From Mycobacteriaceae bacterium (lineage in GTDB: Bacteria > Actinomycetota > Actinomycetes > Mycobacteriales > Mycobacteriaceae), in NCBI GenBank assembly GCA_029977845.1, contig JAPOKC010000007.1, forward strand, positions 25,529 through 89,528: a DNA stretch of 64,000 nt, in the 5' to 3' direction. Below are positions 10,157 through 18,370 of the stretch, one piece after another. A model generated the notes under the pieces. The model saw only the letters and a list, made by a program, of their open reading frames with translations. It made no database searches and had not been told where the DNA came from. Position 1 is the first letter of the stretch. Each line of letters begins with the position of its first letter. The translations under genes were made by a program, and so were the position numbers.

Positions 10157-10942
10157 ATGGCGGTGAGAACGTCCCGTTCGATGCTGCAACGCGGTGTCGA
10201 CACCGTCAGCGAGTACGCCGATGCCGCGGCGGCGAAACTGAGCAGCCTGTCCGATCCGCGGGCGCGGCTGCTGCGTAAACGGCGCTGGGCGTTGCGGCTC
10301 GGGATGTTCTTCGGGTTCGCCTCCGGCTTCTGGGTGTTCACAACCGGTCTGCTCGCATTCTGGAGCACCCCGGTCTGGGTGTTGATCATCACCGGTGTGA
10401 TCGCAGTGGGTGCCGCTGTCCCCGCCACTCTGAGCCTGCTGCGCTACCGATGGTTGCGCGGCGAGCCGCTTCCGCCGCAGCGCCAGATCAACGGCCGCCG
10501 GCTACCGCCGCCGGGATCGGTCGCCAGGCCGGCGATGTCGGCGCTGGCCGCCTCCGAACGCGGTCTGCATTCTCTGCTGGGAGTGCTCGATCGCGGTCGA
10601 TTGCTGCCGCCGGACGAGATCCGTGAATTGACCGCCGCCGCAGGGCATTCCGCGGCGACGATGGCAGCCACCGCGACCGAGATCGCCTCGATGGAGCGCG
10701 CCGCGGCCGATGCGCCCGATTCTCGGTTGTATCTGGCGCCGACGATCAACGCGCTCGTCGTGCAACTCGACGCCGGGGTGCGACAGTACAACGCGATGGT
10801 CACCGCCGCGGCGCATCTGGTGTCCTCGGCGAACGCGGGCGTGGGGATTTCCCAACAGCGTTATCGCGACGAACTGACCACGGCCACCGATCGGTTGGTG
10901 GGGTGGGCCGGTGCATTTGAAGAGCTCGGCCAGCTCACGTAG
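10157..10942 (+). CDS. pspM: PspA-associated membrane protein PspM
   Basis: A 261-residue orthologue of Rv2743c, the integral-membrane partner of PspA. Two adjacent membrane helices lie at about 47-69 (RLGMFFGFASGFWVFTTG) and 73-96 (VWVLIITGVIAVGAAVP). A long Ala-rich soluble C-terminal region with helical and coiled-coil character follows. It starts 22 nt after pspA, in the same operon. The M. tuberculosis operon continues with pspN (Rv2742c); no such gene is present here, and pspM is followed at once by the convergent ephG. Confidence 0.87.
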   Translation: MAVRTSRSMLQRGVDTVSEYADAAAAKLSSLSDPRARLLRKRRWALRLGMFFGFASGFWVFTTGLLAFWSTPVWVLIITGVIAVGAAVPATLSLLRYRWLRGEPLPPQRQINGRRLPPPGSVARPAMSALAASERGLHSLLGVLDRGRLLPPDEIRELTAAAGHSAATMAATATEIASMERAAADAPDSRLYLAPTINALVVQLDAGVRQYNAMVTAAAHLVSSANAGVGISQQRYRDELTTATDRLVGWAGAFEELGQLT

Positions 10943-10956
10943 TCAGACGGCCGGGC

Positions 10957-11409
10957 CTAAAGGGTCGGCTTGAGTCCGGGCACGACGGCGCCGATGATTC
11001 CGCGTACCAGCGCCTTGGTCACATCCCACATGTCGAAGTAGTCCCGCCACAGCGTGATCCGGCCGTCGCGCACCTCGAAGACGCCGCACACCCAGAACTG
11101 CAGTCGCACCGGGCCGATCACCAGGACGTCGGTGCGTTCGGTCAGCACCGACGAACCGTTGACCGCGATGCGATGGATCTTCACCTCGAAGCCGGCCCGG
11201 CCGTCCATGGATCCGAACAATTTCATCGCCCGCGCCCGCCCGCGGATGGTCGGGAATCCGACGTTCTCGTAGACCAGGTTCTCGTCGAGCACCGCTCCGG
11301 CGCCATCGGTGTCCTGGTTCTGCAGCGCCGCGAGGAACACCTCGACGGTGTGGGCGTTGTCGATGTCGGTGCTGGGACGGCCGTTCGGGCCTGCGGTCTG
11401 CTCGGTCAT
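10957..11409 (-). CDS. ephG: Limonene-1,2-epoxide hydrolase family protein EphG
   Basis: A 150-residue NTF2-fold epoxide hydrolase orthologous to Rv2740, thought to open lipid or sterol-type epoxides. The Arg-x-Asp and distal Asp of the LEH active site correspond to Arg92/Asp94 (TERTDVLV) and Asp123 (LWRDYFDMWD). The ATG has a TAGGCT -10 (11417-11422, minus strand) 7 nt upstream, indicating a leaderless mRNA. It is divergent from a TetR gene across 59 bp and shares its fold with the two downstream NTF2-like genes. Confidence 0.88.
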   Translation of the reverse strand: MTEQTAGPNGRPSTDIDNAHTVEVFLAALQNQDTDGAGAVLDENLVYENVGFPTIRGRARAMKLFGSMDGRAGFEVKIHRIAVNGSSVLTERTDVLVIGPVRLQFWVCGVFEVRDGRITLWRDYFDMWDVTKALVRGIIGAVVPGLKPTL

Positions 11410-11468
11410 GCCGACAAGCCTAAACAGCAGGCCGCGGTAATATCACATGCATCGAAACGCAAGGTCCG

Positions 11469-12083
11469 ATGAAGCGCCGACGCACCGGCGACATGCCCCG
11501 CCGTCGCGTCGGACGTCCCCCCGTGCGCGACGAACGCAAGGAACAGATTGTCGACGCGTTCATCGAACTGGTCGCAGCCAACGGGCTGGAGCACGTCTCG
11601 CTCGACGACATCGCGGTCGCAGCGGGAGTCCAGCGGACGGCGCTGCGGCACTATTTGGGGTATCGGGCCCAGCTCATCACTGCCGCGCTGGCTGAAATCG
11701 CGCGTCTGTGCATGGCGGACGTGTCGAAGCCGCAAACCTTCACCGAACTCATCACGTTGTTGTTCAGCCCGGCGCGAATCGAGAATCTCTCGGTCGCCGA
11801 CCGGGCTTGGGTCGAACTGATGCCGGAGGGCATGCGGTCGCCGGAAACCTGTGAGGTGGTCAAGCAGGCTTACGACCACATGATCGGGTCGATCGGCGAC
11901 GCACTTAGGCAGGAGTGCCCCGATGCGAGCAGGGCAGAGATCGCTGACGCCGCCTATGCCATCACGTGCATGGTCGAGTACAACTTCACCTTTCAGCGCA
12001 TCGGCTATCCCCGCGCGCGCTGCCACGGGCTTAAGAACGCAGCGTTCGCACTGGCCGAGCAACTCGGGTCGACGAGCGCCTAG
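11469..12083 (+). CDS. TetR/AcrR family transcriptional regulator
   Basis: A 204-residue one-component repressor. The basic N-terminus (MKRRRTGDMPRRRVGRPP) leads into a TetR helix-turn-helix at about 22-68 (KEQIVDAFIELVAANGLEHVSLDDIAVAAGVQRTALRHYL); AGVQRTALRHYLG is the recognition region. The C-terminal ligand domain is unassigned. A TAATAT -10 lies at 11438-11443 and a weak AAGG before the ATG. ATG 11502 (MPRRRVGRPP) is an alternative start. Position suggests control of ephG and/or the two NTF2-like genes downstream. Confidence 0.87.
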   Translation: MKRRRTGDMPRRRVGRPPVRDERKEQIVDAFIELVAANGLEHVSLDDIAVAAGVQRTALRHYLGYRAQLITAALAEIARLCMADVSKPQTFTELITLLFSPARIENLSVADRAWVELMPEGMRSPETCEVVKQAYDHMIGSIGDALRQECPDASRAEIADAAYAITCMVEYNFTFQRIGYPRARCHGLKNAAFALAEQLGSTSA

Positions 12084-12134
12084 CCGGTGGCGGGTGACCG
12101 TCAGCAATTGAAGTGACAGAGGGGGACGTCCGCC

Positions 12135-12608
12135 ATGAGTCATGCCTTCGCCGTGAAGTGGCTCAAGGCCTTCCGGGAGGGCCCCGAAGCGGTCGTCGCG
12201 CTCTACGCAGACGAGTTCTTCTTCGAGGACCCGATCCTCGGTCAGTCGGCGATCACCTCTCGCGAGGAACTGCTGCGGATCTGCGCCCCGTACGCCAACA
12301 CAGATCCCGGCAACGGAGTCGGCATCCACAACTTCCATCTCGACGAGGTCATCGGGGATGACAAGGCCGCCGTCTACCGGTGGACGTGGACAGCACCCAC
12401 CGCCGCCGACTTCCTCGGGGTGCCCACCAATGGCAAGGTAGCCGGGGCGCAGGGGATCACCTTCCACATCTACGACGAGAACGGCCTGATCAAACGCGAG
12501 GAGAGTTTCTGGGACTGCGCCACCACCGTCCGCGATCTCGGCCTGCCCGTCGATCCATCCGAGGTGGCCAGACCTGCGACGATCACCCGCGGCAGGACGC
12601 CGTTTTGA
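12135..12608 (+). CDS. NTF2-like / SnoaL-like protein, copy 1
   Basis: A 157-residue protein of the cystatin-like NTF2 superfamily. It has the N-terminal helix pair and acidic segment (VKWLKAFREGPEAVVALYADEFFFEDPIL), the aromatic strand AAVYRWTWTAPTAADFLGVPTNGKVAGAQGITFHIYDENGLIKREESFWD, and DLGLPVDPSEVA at the end. Such proteins act as isomerases, cyclases or hydrolases on small hydrophobic ligands, or only bind them; the activity cannot be named. GAGGGGGACG precedes the ATG. It is clearly paralogous to the next gene and overlaps it by 4 nt. Confidence 0.82.
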   Translation: MSHAFAVKWLKAFREGPEAVVALYADEFFFEDPILGQSAITSREELLRICAPYANTDPGNGVGIHNFHLDEVIGDDKAAVYRWTWTAPTAADFLGVPTNGKVAGAQGITFHIYDENGLIKREESFWDCATTVRDLGLPVDPSEVARPATITRGRTPF

Positions 12609-13093
12609 GCCCGGCCACCGAACACGCCGAACGCTGGATCGCGGCGCTGACGTCCGACACCGAGGCGCTCGTCGACCTCTACGCCGACGAATTGGTGTTC
12701 AACGACCGCGCCGAGTCCGATTGCGCCACCGACACCGTGTCAAGCAAAGACGCGCTCCGCGCGCACCTGGCCGTGTTCGCCAACAAGGATCCCGACAGCG
12801 GTGCGGGCGTGCACACCTTCACCGCTACCGAGGTGTTCGCGCTTGCCGGCGTGGACGGCAATCCGGCGGTGGTGATCCTCTGGAACTGGATCGGGGTGGG
12901 GCTCGCCACCTACCGCGGCGTGCCGGCCGGCGGCAGGACGCTGTCCACCCGCGGCATCACCTGGCACGGGTTGGACGATGGCGGCCGGATCACCCGTGAG
13001 ATCACCTACTGGAACGACACGCCGGTGCTACAGGACCTCGGACTGCCGATCGTCGCCGAGGAGTACTGGGTCGAGGGCTCCGACGCCGGATAG
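12605..13093 (+). CDS. NTF2-like / SnoaL-like protein, copy 2
   Basis: A 162-residue paralogue of the preceding gene, with collinear motifs: ERWIAALTSDTEALVDLYADELVFNDR, AVVILWNWIGVGLATYRGVPAGGRTLSTRGITWHGLDDGGRITREITYWND and LQDLGLPIVAEEYW. The start is inferred to be TTG at 12605, which interlocks with the preceding TGA stop (TTGA); no other start gives the N-terminal helix. The tandem pair could form a heterodimer, as many NTF2-like proteins are dimers. Function is unknown. Confidence 0.78.
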   Translation: MSPATEHAERWIAALTSDTEALVDLYADELVFNDRAESDCATDTVSSKDALRAHLAVFANKDPDSGAGVHTFTATEVFALAGVDGNPAVVILWNWIGVGLATYRGVPAGGRTLSTRGITWHGLDDGGRITREITYWNDTPVLQDLGLPIVAEEYWVEGSDAG

Positions 13094-13144
13094 CAAGCGA
13101 CAGTCCACCGTCGGCGGGCCTGGCCGCCTCGCCACTGTGGCAGG

Positions 13145-14317
13145 GTGGGGCTGATGCGGGTGGCGGTGGTCGCCGGGCCGGAGGCCGGGCACGTTTTCCC
13201 CGCCATCGCGCTCGGCCTGCGGTTGCGGGCAGCCGGCGATGAACCGGTGGTGCTCACCGGCGCCGAGCGGTTGGACATCGTGCGCTCGGCCGGGCTCGAG
13301 GCCGTCGAGCTGGCCGGGCTGGAGGTCGAAGCCGGCGACGACGACAACGATGCCGGCGCCAAGATCCATCAGCGCGCCGCCCGGATGGCGGCACTCAACC
13401 GGCCGGTGATCGGTGATCTGCGACCGGATCTGGTTGTCTCCGACGTCATCACCGTGTGCGGCGGAATGGCCGCCGAACTGCTCGGCCTGCCGTGGGCCGA
13501 ACTCAGCCCGCACCCGCTCTACCTGCCGTCGAGGGGTCTGCCGCCGATCGGCAGCGGTCTGGCACCCGGCACCGGGGTGCTCGGCCGTGTACGTGACGGC
13601 GTCATGCGCGCCATGACCGGGCGGTCCATCCGGGCCGGGGATCGCCAGCGGTCCGCGGCACGCCAGGGGATCGGGCTGCCTGCGGTCGATCCCGGCCCGC
13701 GCCGGCGGCTGATCGCGACCCTGCCCGCCCTGGAGGTCTACCGGCCGGACTGGCCGGAGGAGGCCGTCGTGGTCGGACCGCTGCATTTCGAGCCCACTGA
13801 GACGATCCTGCCGATCCCGCCCGGAGACGGGCCGGTCGTCGTGGTGGCGCCGTCGACGGCCTCCAGCGGGGTCGGCGGTCTGGCCGAGGCGGCCCTGGAA
13901 CACCTGGTCCCGGGGCGGACGTTGCCGGCCGGGTCCCGGGTGGTGATCTCCCGGCTGGACGGTGGCGAGTTGACGCTGCCGCCGTGGGCGACGGTGGGGC
14001 TTGGCCGGCAGGATGATCTGCTGGCCCACGCCGATCTGGTGATCTGCGGGGGCGGGCACGGGATGCTCTCCAAGACCCTGCTGGCCGGTGTTCCGGTCGT
14101 GGTGGTTCCGGGGGGAGGGGATCAGTGGGAGTTGGCGAATCGTGTTGTGCGACAGGGCAGTGCGCGTCTGGTCCGGCCCCTGACACCGGATGCGTTGGCA
14201 GCCGCGGTCGACGATGTACTGTCCTCGCCGTCCTACCGGCGGGCGGCCGGGCTGGCGGCACAGAGCGCTGCGGTTCTCGCCGATCCGGTGGCGGTCTGCC
14301 GCGAGGCGGTTGGTTAG
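13145..14317 (+). CDS. Glycosyltransferase, MGT/UGT-like (GT-B fold)
   Basis: A 390-residue orthologue of Rv2739c, resembling macrolide/UDP-glycosyltransferases of family GT1. The N-terminus RVAVVAGPEAGHVFPAIALGLRLRAAGDEPVVLTG is the acceptor Rossmann domain. The C-terminal nucleotide-sugar region has HADLVICGGGHGMLSKTLLAGVPVVVVPGGGDQWELANRV, close to the GT1 donor signature. Acceptor and sugar are unknown. The GTG at 13145 has a CACTGT -10-like element 6 nt upstream; the ATG at 13154 is an alternative. Its TAG stop forms the start of the -10 of the next gene. Confidence 0.85.
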   Translation: MGLMRVAVVAGPEAGHVFPAIALGLRLRAAGDEPVVLTGAERLDIVRSAGLEAVELAGLEVEAGDDDNDAGAKIHQRAARMAALNRPVIGDLRPDLVVSDVITVCGGMAAELLGLPWAELSPHPLYLPSRGLPPIGSGLAPGTGVLGRVRDGVMRAMTGRSIRAGDRQRSAARQGIGLPAVDPGPRRRLIATLPALEVYRPDWPEEAVVVGPLHFEPTETILPIPPGDGPVVVVAPSTASSGVGGLAEAALEHLVPGRTLPAGSRVVISRLDGGELTLPPWATVGLGRQDDLLAHADLVICGGGHGMLSKTLLAGVPVVVVPGGGDQWELANRVVRQGSARLVRPLTPDALAAAVDDVLSSPSYRRAAGLAAQSAAVLADPVAVCREAVG

Positions 14318-14320
14318 GTT
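14315..14320 (+). promoter_or_regulatory. -10 hexamer overlapping a stop codon (DUF3046 gene)
   Basis: TAGGTT begins with the TAG stop of the glycosyltransferase gene and lies 6 nt before the GTG of the DUF3046 gene, suggesting a leaderless mRNA. Confidence 0.5.
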
Positions 14321-14326
14321 GGGGAC

Positions 14327-14521
14327 GTGCGGCTGACCGAATTCCAGGAACTCGTCGAGGCCCAGTTCGGCCCGGTGCGAGGGGCATCGCTGCTGGTAGA
14401 CCATGTGCTGACCCGGTTCGGCGGCCGGACCGCGGCCCAAGCCATCGAGGCCGGTGTGGAGCCCCGTGACGTGTGGCGGGCGCTGTGTGCCGACTTCGAC
14501 GTCCCGCGCGATCAGTGGTGA
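14327..14521 (+). CDS. DUF3046 family protein
   Basis: A 64-residue actinobacterial protein (orthologue of Rv2738c) almost always found just upstream of recA. The sequence is helical, with FQELVEAQFGPVRGASLLVDHVLTRFGGRTAAQAIEAGVEPRDVWRALCADFDVPRDQW; the ending VWRALCxDFDVPxxxW is the family hallmark. No function is established. The GTG start lies 6 nt after TAGGTT. The recA promoter begins about 40 bp downstream, so this gene is not necessarily part of the SOS transcript. Confidence 0.88.
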   Translation: MRLTEFQELVEAQFGPVRGASLLVDHVLTRFGGRTAAQAIEAGVEPRDVWRALCADFDVPRDQW

Positions 14522-14561
14522 GCGCCGACTAGCCGACACGCCGCGCGCGCCTTCCTTGTCA

Positions 14562-14577
14562 TCGAACACATGTTCGT
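14562..14577. promoter_or_regulatory. LexA-binding SOS box upstream of recA
   Basis: TCGAAC-ACAT-GTTCGT matches the mycobacterial SOS box TCGAAC-N4-GTTCGA with one mismatch in the last base. It lies about 120 bp upstream of the recA ATG, the arrangement known for M. tuberculosis recA. Confidence 0.88.
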
Positions 14578-14605
14578 TATCGTGATGACAGTTCGATCGA
14601 GGTTT

Positions 14606-14628
14606 TTGTCGGTACCCGTCCCTAACGT
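14606..14628 (+). promoter_or_regulatory. LexA-independent DNA-damage promoter of recA (RecA-NDp/PafBC type)
   Basis: TTGTCGGT at 14606-14613, then 9 nt, then TAACGT at 14623-14628. This fits the RecA-NDp promoter form (TTGTCRGTG-N-TAnnnT) that the PafBC activator uses in mycobacteria. It lies between the SOS box and the ATG. Confidence 0.65.
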
Positions 14629-14682
14629 GACGTCCAACCGACCGAACACCGGTCAACCGAACACACGAAACGGAGACATTTC

Positions 14683-15735
14683 ATGGCGCAACAGGCTCCT
14701 GACCGCGAGAAGGCCCTCGAGCTCGCGATCGCCCAGATCGAGAAGAACCACGGCAAGGGCGCGGTCATGCGCCTCGGCGACGAGGTCCGTCAGCCCATCT
14801 CGGTCATCCCGACCGGTTCCATCGCCCTCGACGTCGCCCTGGGCATCGGCGGTCTGCCCCGCGGCCGGGTCGTCGAGATCTACGGCCCGGAATCCTCGGG
14901 TAAGACCACCGTGGCCCTGCATGCGGTGGCCAACGCCCAGGCGGCCGGCGGTCTGGCGGCGTTCATCGACGCCGAGCACGCGCTGGACCCCGAGTACGCC
15001 AAGAGCCTCGGTGTGGACACCGACGCACTGCTGGTGAGCCAGCCCGATACCGGGGAGCAGGCCCTCGAGATCGCCGACATGTTGGTCCGCTCCGGCGCGA
15101 TCGACATCCTGGTGATCGACTCGGTGGCCGCTCTGGTGCCGCGCGCCGAGATCGAGGGCGAGATGGGCGACAGCCATGTCGGCCTGCAGGCCCGCCTGAT
15201 GAGCCAGGCGCTGCGCAAGATGACCGGCGCCCTGAACAACTCGGGCACCACCGCCATCTTCATCAACCAGCTGCGCGAGAAGATCGGCGTGATGTTCGGT
15301 TCGCCGGAGACCACCACCGGCGGTAAGGCGCTGAAGTTCTACGCCTCGGTGCGCCTCGACGTCCGCCGGATCGAGACGCTCAAGGACGGCACCGACGCGG
15401 TCGGTAATCGCACCCGCGTCAAGGTGGTCAAGAACAAGGTGTCCCCGCCGTTCAAGCAGGCCGAATTCGACATCCTCTACGGCAAGGGCATCAGCCGTGA
15501 GGGCTCGCTCATCGACATGGGCGTGGACCAGGGCTTCATCCGCAAGTCCGGTTCCTGGTTCACCTATGAGGGTGAGCAGCTGGGGCAGGGCAAGGAGAAC
15601 GCCCGCACCTACCTCATGGAGAACCCCGACATCGCCAACGAGATCGAGAAGAAGATCAAGGAGAAGCTCGGGATCGGCGCCACGCTGACCGACGAGGTCG
15701 TCGATGACGTCCTTCCCGCTCCCGTCGACTTCTGA
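14683..15735 (+). CDS. recA: Recombinase RecA (intein-free)
   Basis: RecA forms nucleoprotein filaments for strand exchange and stimulates LexA self-cleavage. The 350 residues match the mature protein. Walker A is GPESSGKT (68-75), and the Walker B and L1/L2 regions ([45 protein letters not shown]) are intact. There is no intein, unlike M. tuberculosis recA. The ATG has CGGAGA upstream. Two DNA-damage promoter elements precede it, and recX overlaps its 3' end. Confidence 0.99.
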   Translation: MAQQAPDREKALELAIAQIEKNHGKGAVMRLGDEVRQPISVIPTGSIALDVALGIGGLPRGRVVEIYGPESSGKTTVALHAVANAQAAGGLAAFIDAEHALDPEYAKSLGVDTDALLVSQPDTGEQALEIADMLVRSGAIDILVIDSVAALVPRAEIEGEMGDSHVGLQARLMSQALRKMTGALNNSGTTAIFINQLREKIGVMFGSPETTTGGKALKFYASVRLDVRRIETLKDGTDAVGNRTRVKVVKNKVSPPFKQAEFDILYGKGISREGSLIDMGVDQGFIRKSGSWFTYEGEQLGQGKENARTYLMENPDIANEIEKKIKEKLGIGATLTDEVVDDVLPAPVDF

Positions 15736-16222
15736 GACCCGCGAGGAGCAGGCGCACACGGTATGTCTGCGCCTGCTCACCGTGCGGGCCCGCACCCGCG
15801 CCGAACTATCCGGACAACTGGCCAGGCGCGGGTATCCGGATGAGGTCGCCCAGGCGGTGCTGAGCCGGCTGGCCGATGTCGGTCTCATCGACGACGAGGA
15901 TTTCGCCGAGCAATGGGTGCAGTCCCGGCAGCGCAACGCCGGAAAGGGTAAGCGTGCTTTGGCCGCCGAGCTGCGCACCAAGGGTGTCGATGACGAGGTG
16001 ATCGCCGCAGCCCTCGGCGGCATCGACGCCGGAGCCGAGCGGGTTCGGGCTGAACAGCTGGTGGAGCGCAAGCTTCGCCGGGAGGTCCTCGCCGAGGGGG
16101 ACGACGCCAAGGTCATGCGCCGGCTGGTGGGCATGCTGGCCCGCCGCGGTTACAGCCAGACGATGGCGGTCGCGGTGGTCAACGACGCATTGTCGGCCGA
16201 ACGGGAACGCCGCCGGGTTTAG
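15704..16222 (+). CDS. recX: Regulatory protein RecX
   Basis: RecX binds RecA and limits its ATPase and strand exchange. The 172 residues (M. tuberculosis 174) consist of three-helix repeats, with [48 protein letters not shown] as the conserved core and a second unit [23 protein letters not shown]. The ATG lies inside recA, overlapping it by 32 nt, so translation is coupled and RecX is made with RecA during the DNA-damage response. Confidence 0.95.
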   Translation: MTSFPLPSTSETREEQAHTVCLRLLTVRARTRAELSGQLARRGYPDEVAQAVLSRLADVGLIDDEDFAEQWVQSRQRNAGKGKRALAAELRTKGVDDEVIAAALGGIDAGAERVRAEQLVERKLRREVLAEGDDAKVMRRLVGMLARRGYSQTMAVAVVNDALSAERERRRV

Positions 16223-16245
16223 CGCGTTCGTGTCAGACTGCTCGC

Positions 16246-17511
16246 GTGTCGATTGAACGCCGGGCCGTCATCGGTGCCTCGATCGGCAACGTGGTGGAAT
16301 GGTTCGACTTCGCTATCTACGGCTTCCTGGCCACCTTCATCGCGGCTAACTTCTTTCCGGCCGGCAATGACACCGCGGCCCTGCTGAACACCTTTGTGAT
16401 CTTCGCCGCGGCGTTCGTGGTGCGTCCCCTCGGGGGGTTCGTCTTCGGGCCGCTAGGTGACCGCTTCGGGCGTCAGCGCGTGCTCGCCGTGGTGATCCTG
16501 CTGATGTCCGGATCGACACTGGCGATGGGTGTTCTGCCCACCTACGGCGCGGTCGGGGTGCTGGCTCCGGTGCTGCTCCTGCTGCTGCGCTGTCTGCAGG
16601 GTTTCTCGGCCGGCGGTGAGCTCGGCGGCGGCGCGGTCTATCTGGCCGAGTTCGCCCCGGATCGCCGGCGCGGTCTGATCATCACGATGATGGCGTGGTC
16701 GGGTGTGCTGGGTTTCCTGCTCGGATCCGTCACGGTCACGGTGCTGCAGGCGGCGCTGCCGCCGGCGGCTATGGACAGCTACGGCTGGCGCATACCGTTC
16801 CTCATCGCCGGTCCGCTGGGGGTGGCCGGTCTCTATATTCGGATGCGCCTGCAGGACACGCCGGTGTTCACCTCCTTGAGGCAGACCAACCGGATCGCCG
16901 GATCACCACTGCGGGAAGCGGTGCAGACTGCAAGGCGATCGATCGTGCAGGTGATCGGGATAACGGTGGTTTACAACGTCGCCTACTATGTGGTTTTCGC
17001 CTTTCTGCCAACGTATTTCGTCAAGACACTGCACTTCAGCCGGACCGACGCGTTCATGTCCTCAACGGTGGCCTGTCTGGTGGCACTGGTGGTGATCCTG
17101 CCGCTGGCCGCCGTGTCGGACCGGATCGGCAGGCGCCCGGTACTCATCGCGGGTTCGGTCGCCTTCGCACTGCTGGCATATCCGTTGTTCCTGTTGCTCA
17201 ACGCGGGATCCCTGGTGTCGGCTATCGCGGCGCATGCGGCGCTGGCGGCGCTGGAGTCGGTCGTCATCTCCGTCACGCTGGCGATCAGTGTCGAGCAGTT
17301 CGCCACCCGGGTCCGTTACAGCGGAATGTCGATCGCCTACAACATCAGCGTCGCGCTGTTCGGCGGTACCGCACCCTATGTGATGACATGGCTGATCGCC
17401 CGAACCGGTAACGGCCTGGCGCCGGCCTTCGCCATCATCGCCGCCGCGGTGGTCTCCCTGGTGGCGGCGTTGAGCCTGCGGGAGACCGCTGCCCGGCCGC
17501 TCGCGGCCTGA
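16246..17511 (+). CDS. MFS transporter, metabolite:H+ symporter type
   Basis: A 421-residue 12-helix major-facilitator protein of the ProP/ShiA/KgtP (MHS) group. The N-terminal signature [29 protein letters not shown] is diagnostic, and the MFS loop motif appears as [13 protein letters not shown] with a second copy [12 protein letters not shown]. Substrates of the group are small carboxylates, betaine/proline or shikimate; this one is undetermined. The GTG start has a CAGACT element 6 nt upstream, so a leaderless mRNA is possible. The next gene, an F420-type oxidoreductase, follows within 13 nt. Confidence 0.9.
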   Translation: MSIERRAVIGASIGNVVEWFDFAIYGFLATFIAANFFPAGNDTAALLNTFVIFAAAFVVRPLGGFVFGPLGDRFGRQRVLAVVILLMSGSTLAMGVLPTYGAVGVLAPVLLLLLRCLQGFSAGGELGGGAVYLAEFAPDRRRGLIITMMAWSGVLGFLLGSVTVTVLQAALPPAAMDSYGWRIPFLIAGPLGVAGLYIRMRLQDTPVFTSLRQTNRIAGSPLREAVQTARRSIVQVIGITVVYNVAYYVVFAFLPTYFVKTLHFSRTDAFMSSTVACLVALVVILPLAAVSDRIGRRPVLIAGSVAFALLAYPLFLLLNAGSLVSAIAAHAALAALESVVISVTLAISVEQFATRVRYSGMSIAYNISVALFGGTAPYVMTWLIARTGNGLAPAFAIIAAAVVSLVAALSLRETAARPLAA

Positions 17512-17524
17512 TTAGGCTCGGCCC

Positions 17525-18370
17525 ATGCGGATCTCGGTGAAACTTGCGCCGACCTTCAGCTACGGCGAGTTGGAGCGGTTCTGGCTTGCCGCCGACCGAC
17601 TCGGCTTCGACGCGGTGTGGAACTACGACCATTTCTACGGCCTTGTGGACGACGCCAAGCCCACTCTGGAGGGCTGGACGACGCTGGCCGCGATGGCCGC
17701 TCTGACGCACAACGTCCGGGTGGGCTGCATGGTGACCGGGGTGACCTACCGCAATCCGGCGATTCTGGCCAAGATGGCGGTCACCGTCGACCACATCAGT
17801 GGCGGGCGGCTTGACTTCGGCATCGGCGCCGGCTGGCACGAGGCCGAACACCGCGGTTACGGGATCGAGTTCCCCGGTGCGGGCACGCGGGTGGCGATGC
17901 TCGATGAGGCCCTCACGGTGATGCGGCGGCTGTGGACCGAGGAGAGCGTCACCCATGAGGGCCGTTTCTTCACGCTCACCGACGCGCTGTGCGAACCCAA
18001 ACCCGTTCAACGGCCGTATCCGCCGATCATCGTGGGCGGCTCCCAACCCAAGATGCTGCGGGTGATCGCCCGGCACGCCGATGAGTGGAACATGCCCAGC
18101 CATCACGGCCCCGAGGAGTGGGGCGAGACGAACACCCGTCTGGATGCGGCCTGCGCGGAGGTGGGACGCACGCCGACCGAGGTCCGTCGCTCGGCGCAAC
18201 TGTTCCTGCATCCCAAAAAACCCGGACAGGTCGACGAACAACTCGGTCTGCTGCCGCGGTATGCGGCGCTGGGATGCGAACACGCGGTGCTGTCGTTCTA
18301 TCAGCCGCCGGATGACCAGACGTTGCGGTTCTGCGCGGTGCTCGCACAGAACCAGCCGAACGACATCTAG
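17525..18370 (+). CDS. LLM-class F420-dependent oxidoreductase
   Basis: A 281-residue luciferase-like (beta/alpha)8 protein. Family segments are MRISVKLAPTFSYGELERFWLAADRLGFDAVWNYDHF, GVTYRNPAILAKMAVTVDHISGGRLDFGIGAGWHEAEHRGYGI and KPVQRPYPPIIVGG; GRxxxGIGAGW(H/N)xxE is typical of the F420-using subgroup. The reaction is unknown. A TAGGCT -10 (17513-17518) 6 nt before the ATG suggests leaderless expression independent of the MFS gene. Its TAG stop is interlocked with that of gluD in CTAG (18367-18370). Confidence 0.88.
   Translation: MRISVKLAPTFSYGELERFWLAADRLGFDAVWNYDHFYGLVDDAKPTLEGWTTLAAMAALTHNVRVGCMVTGVTYRNPAILAKMAVTVDHISGGRLDFGIGAGWHEAEHRGYGIEFPGAGTRVAMLDEALTVMRRLWTEESVTHEGRFFTLTDALCEPKPVQRPYPPIIVGGSQPKMLRVIARHADEWNMPSHHGPEEWGETNTRLDAACAEVGRTPTEVRRSAQLFLHPKKPGQVDEQLGLLPRYAALGCEHAVLSFYQPPDDQTLRFCAVLAQNQPNDI

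Noticed and set aside
14683..15735. Possible RecA intein
   Set aside because: Length is 350 residues and all motifs are continuous; no intein is present.
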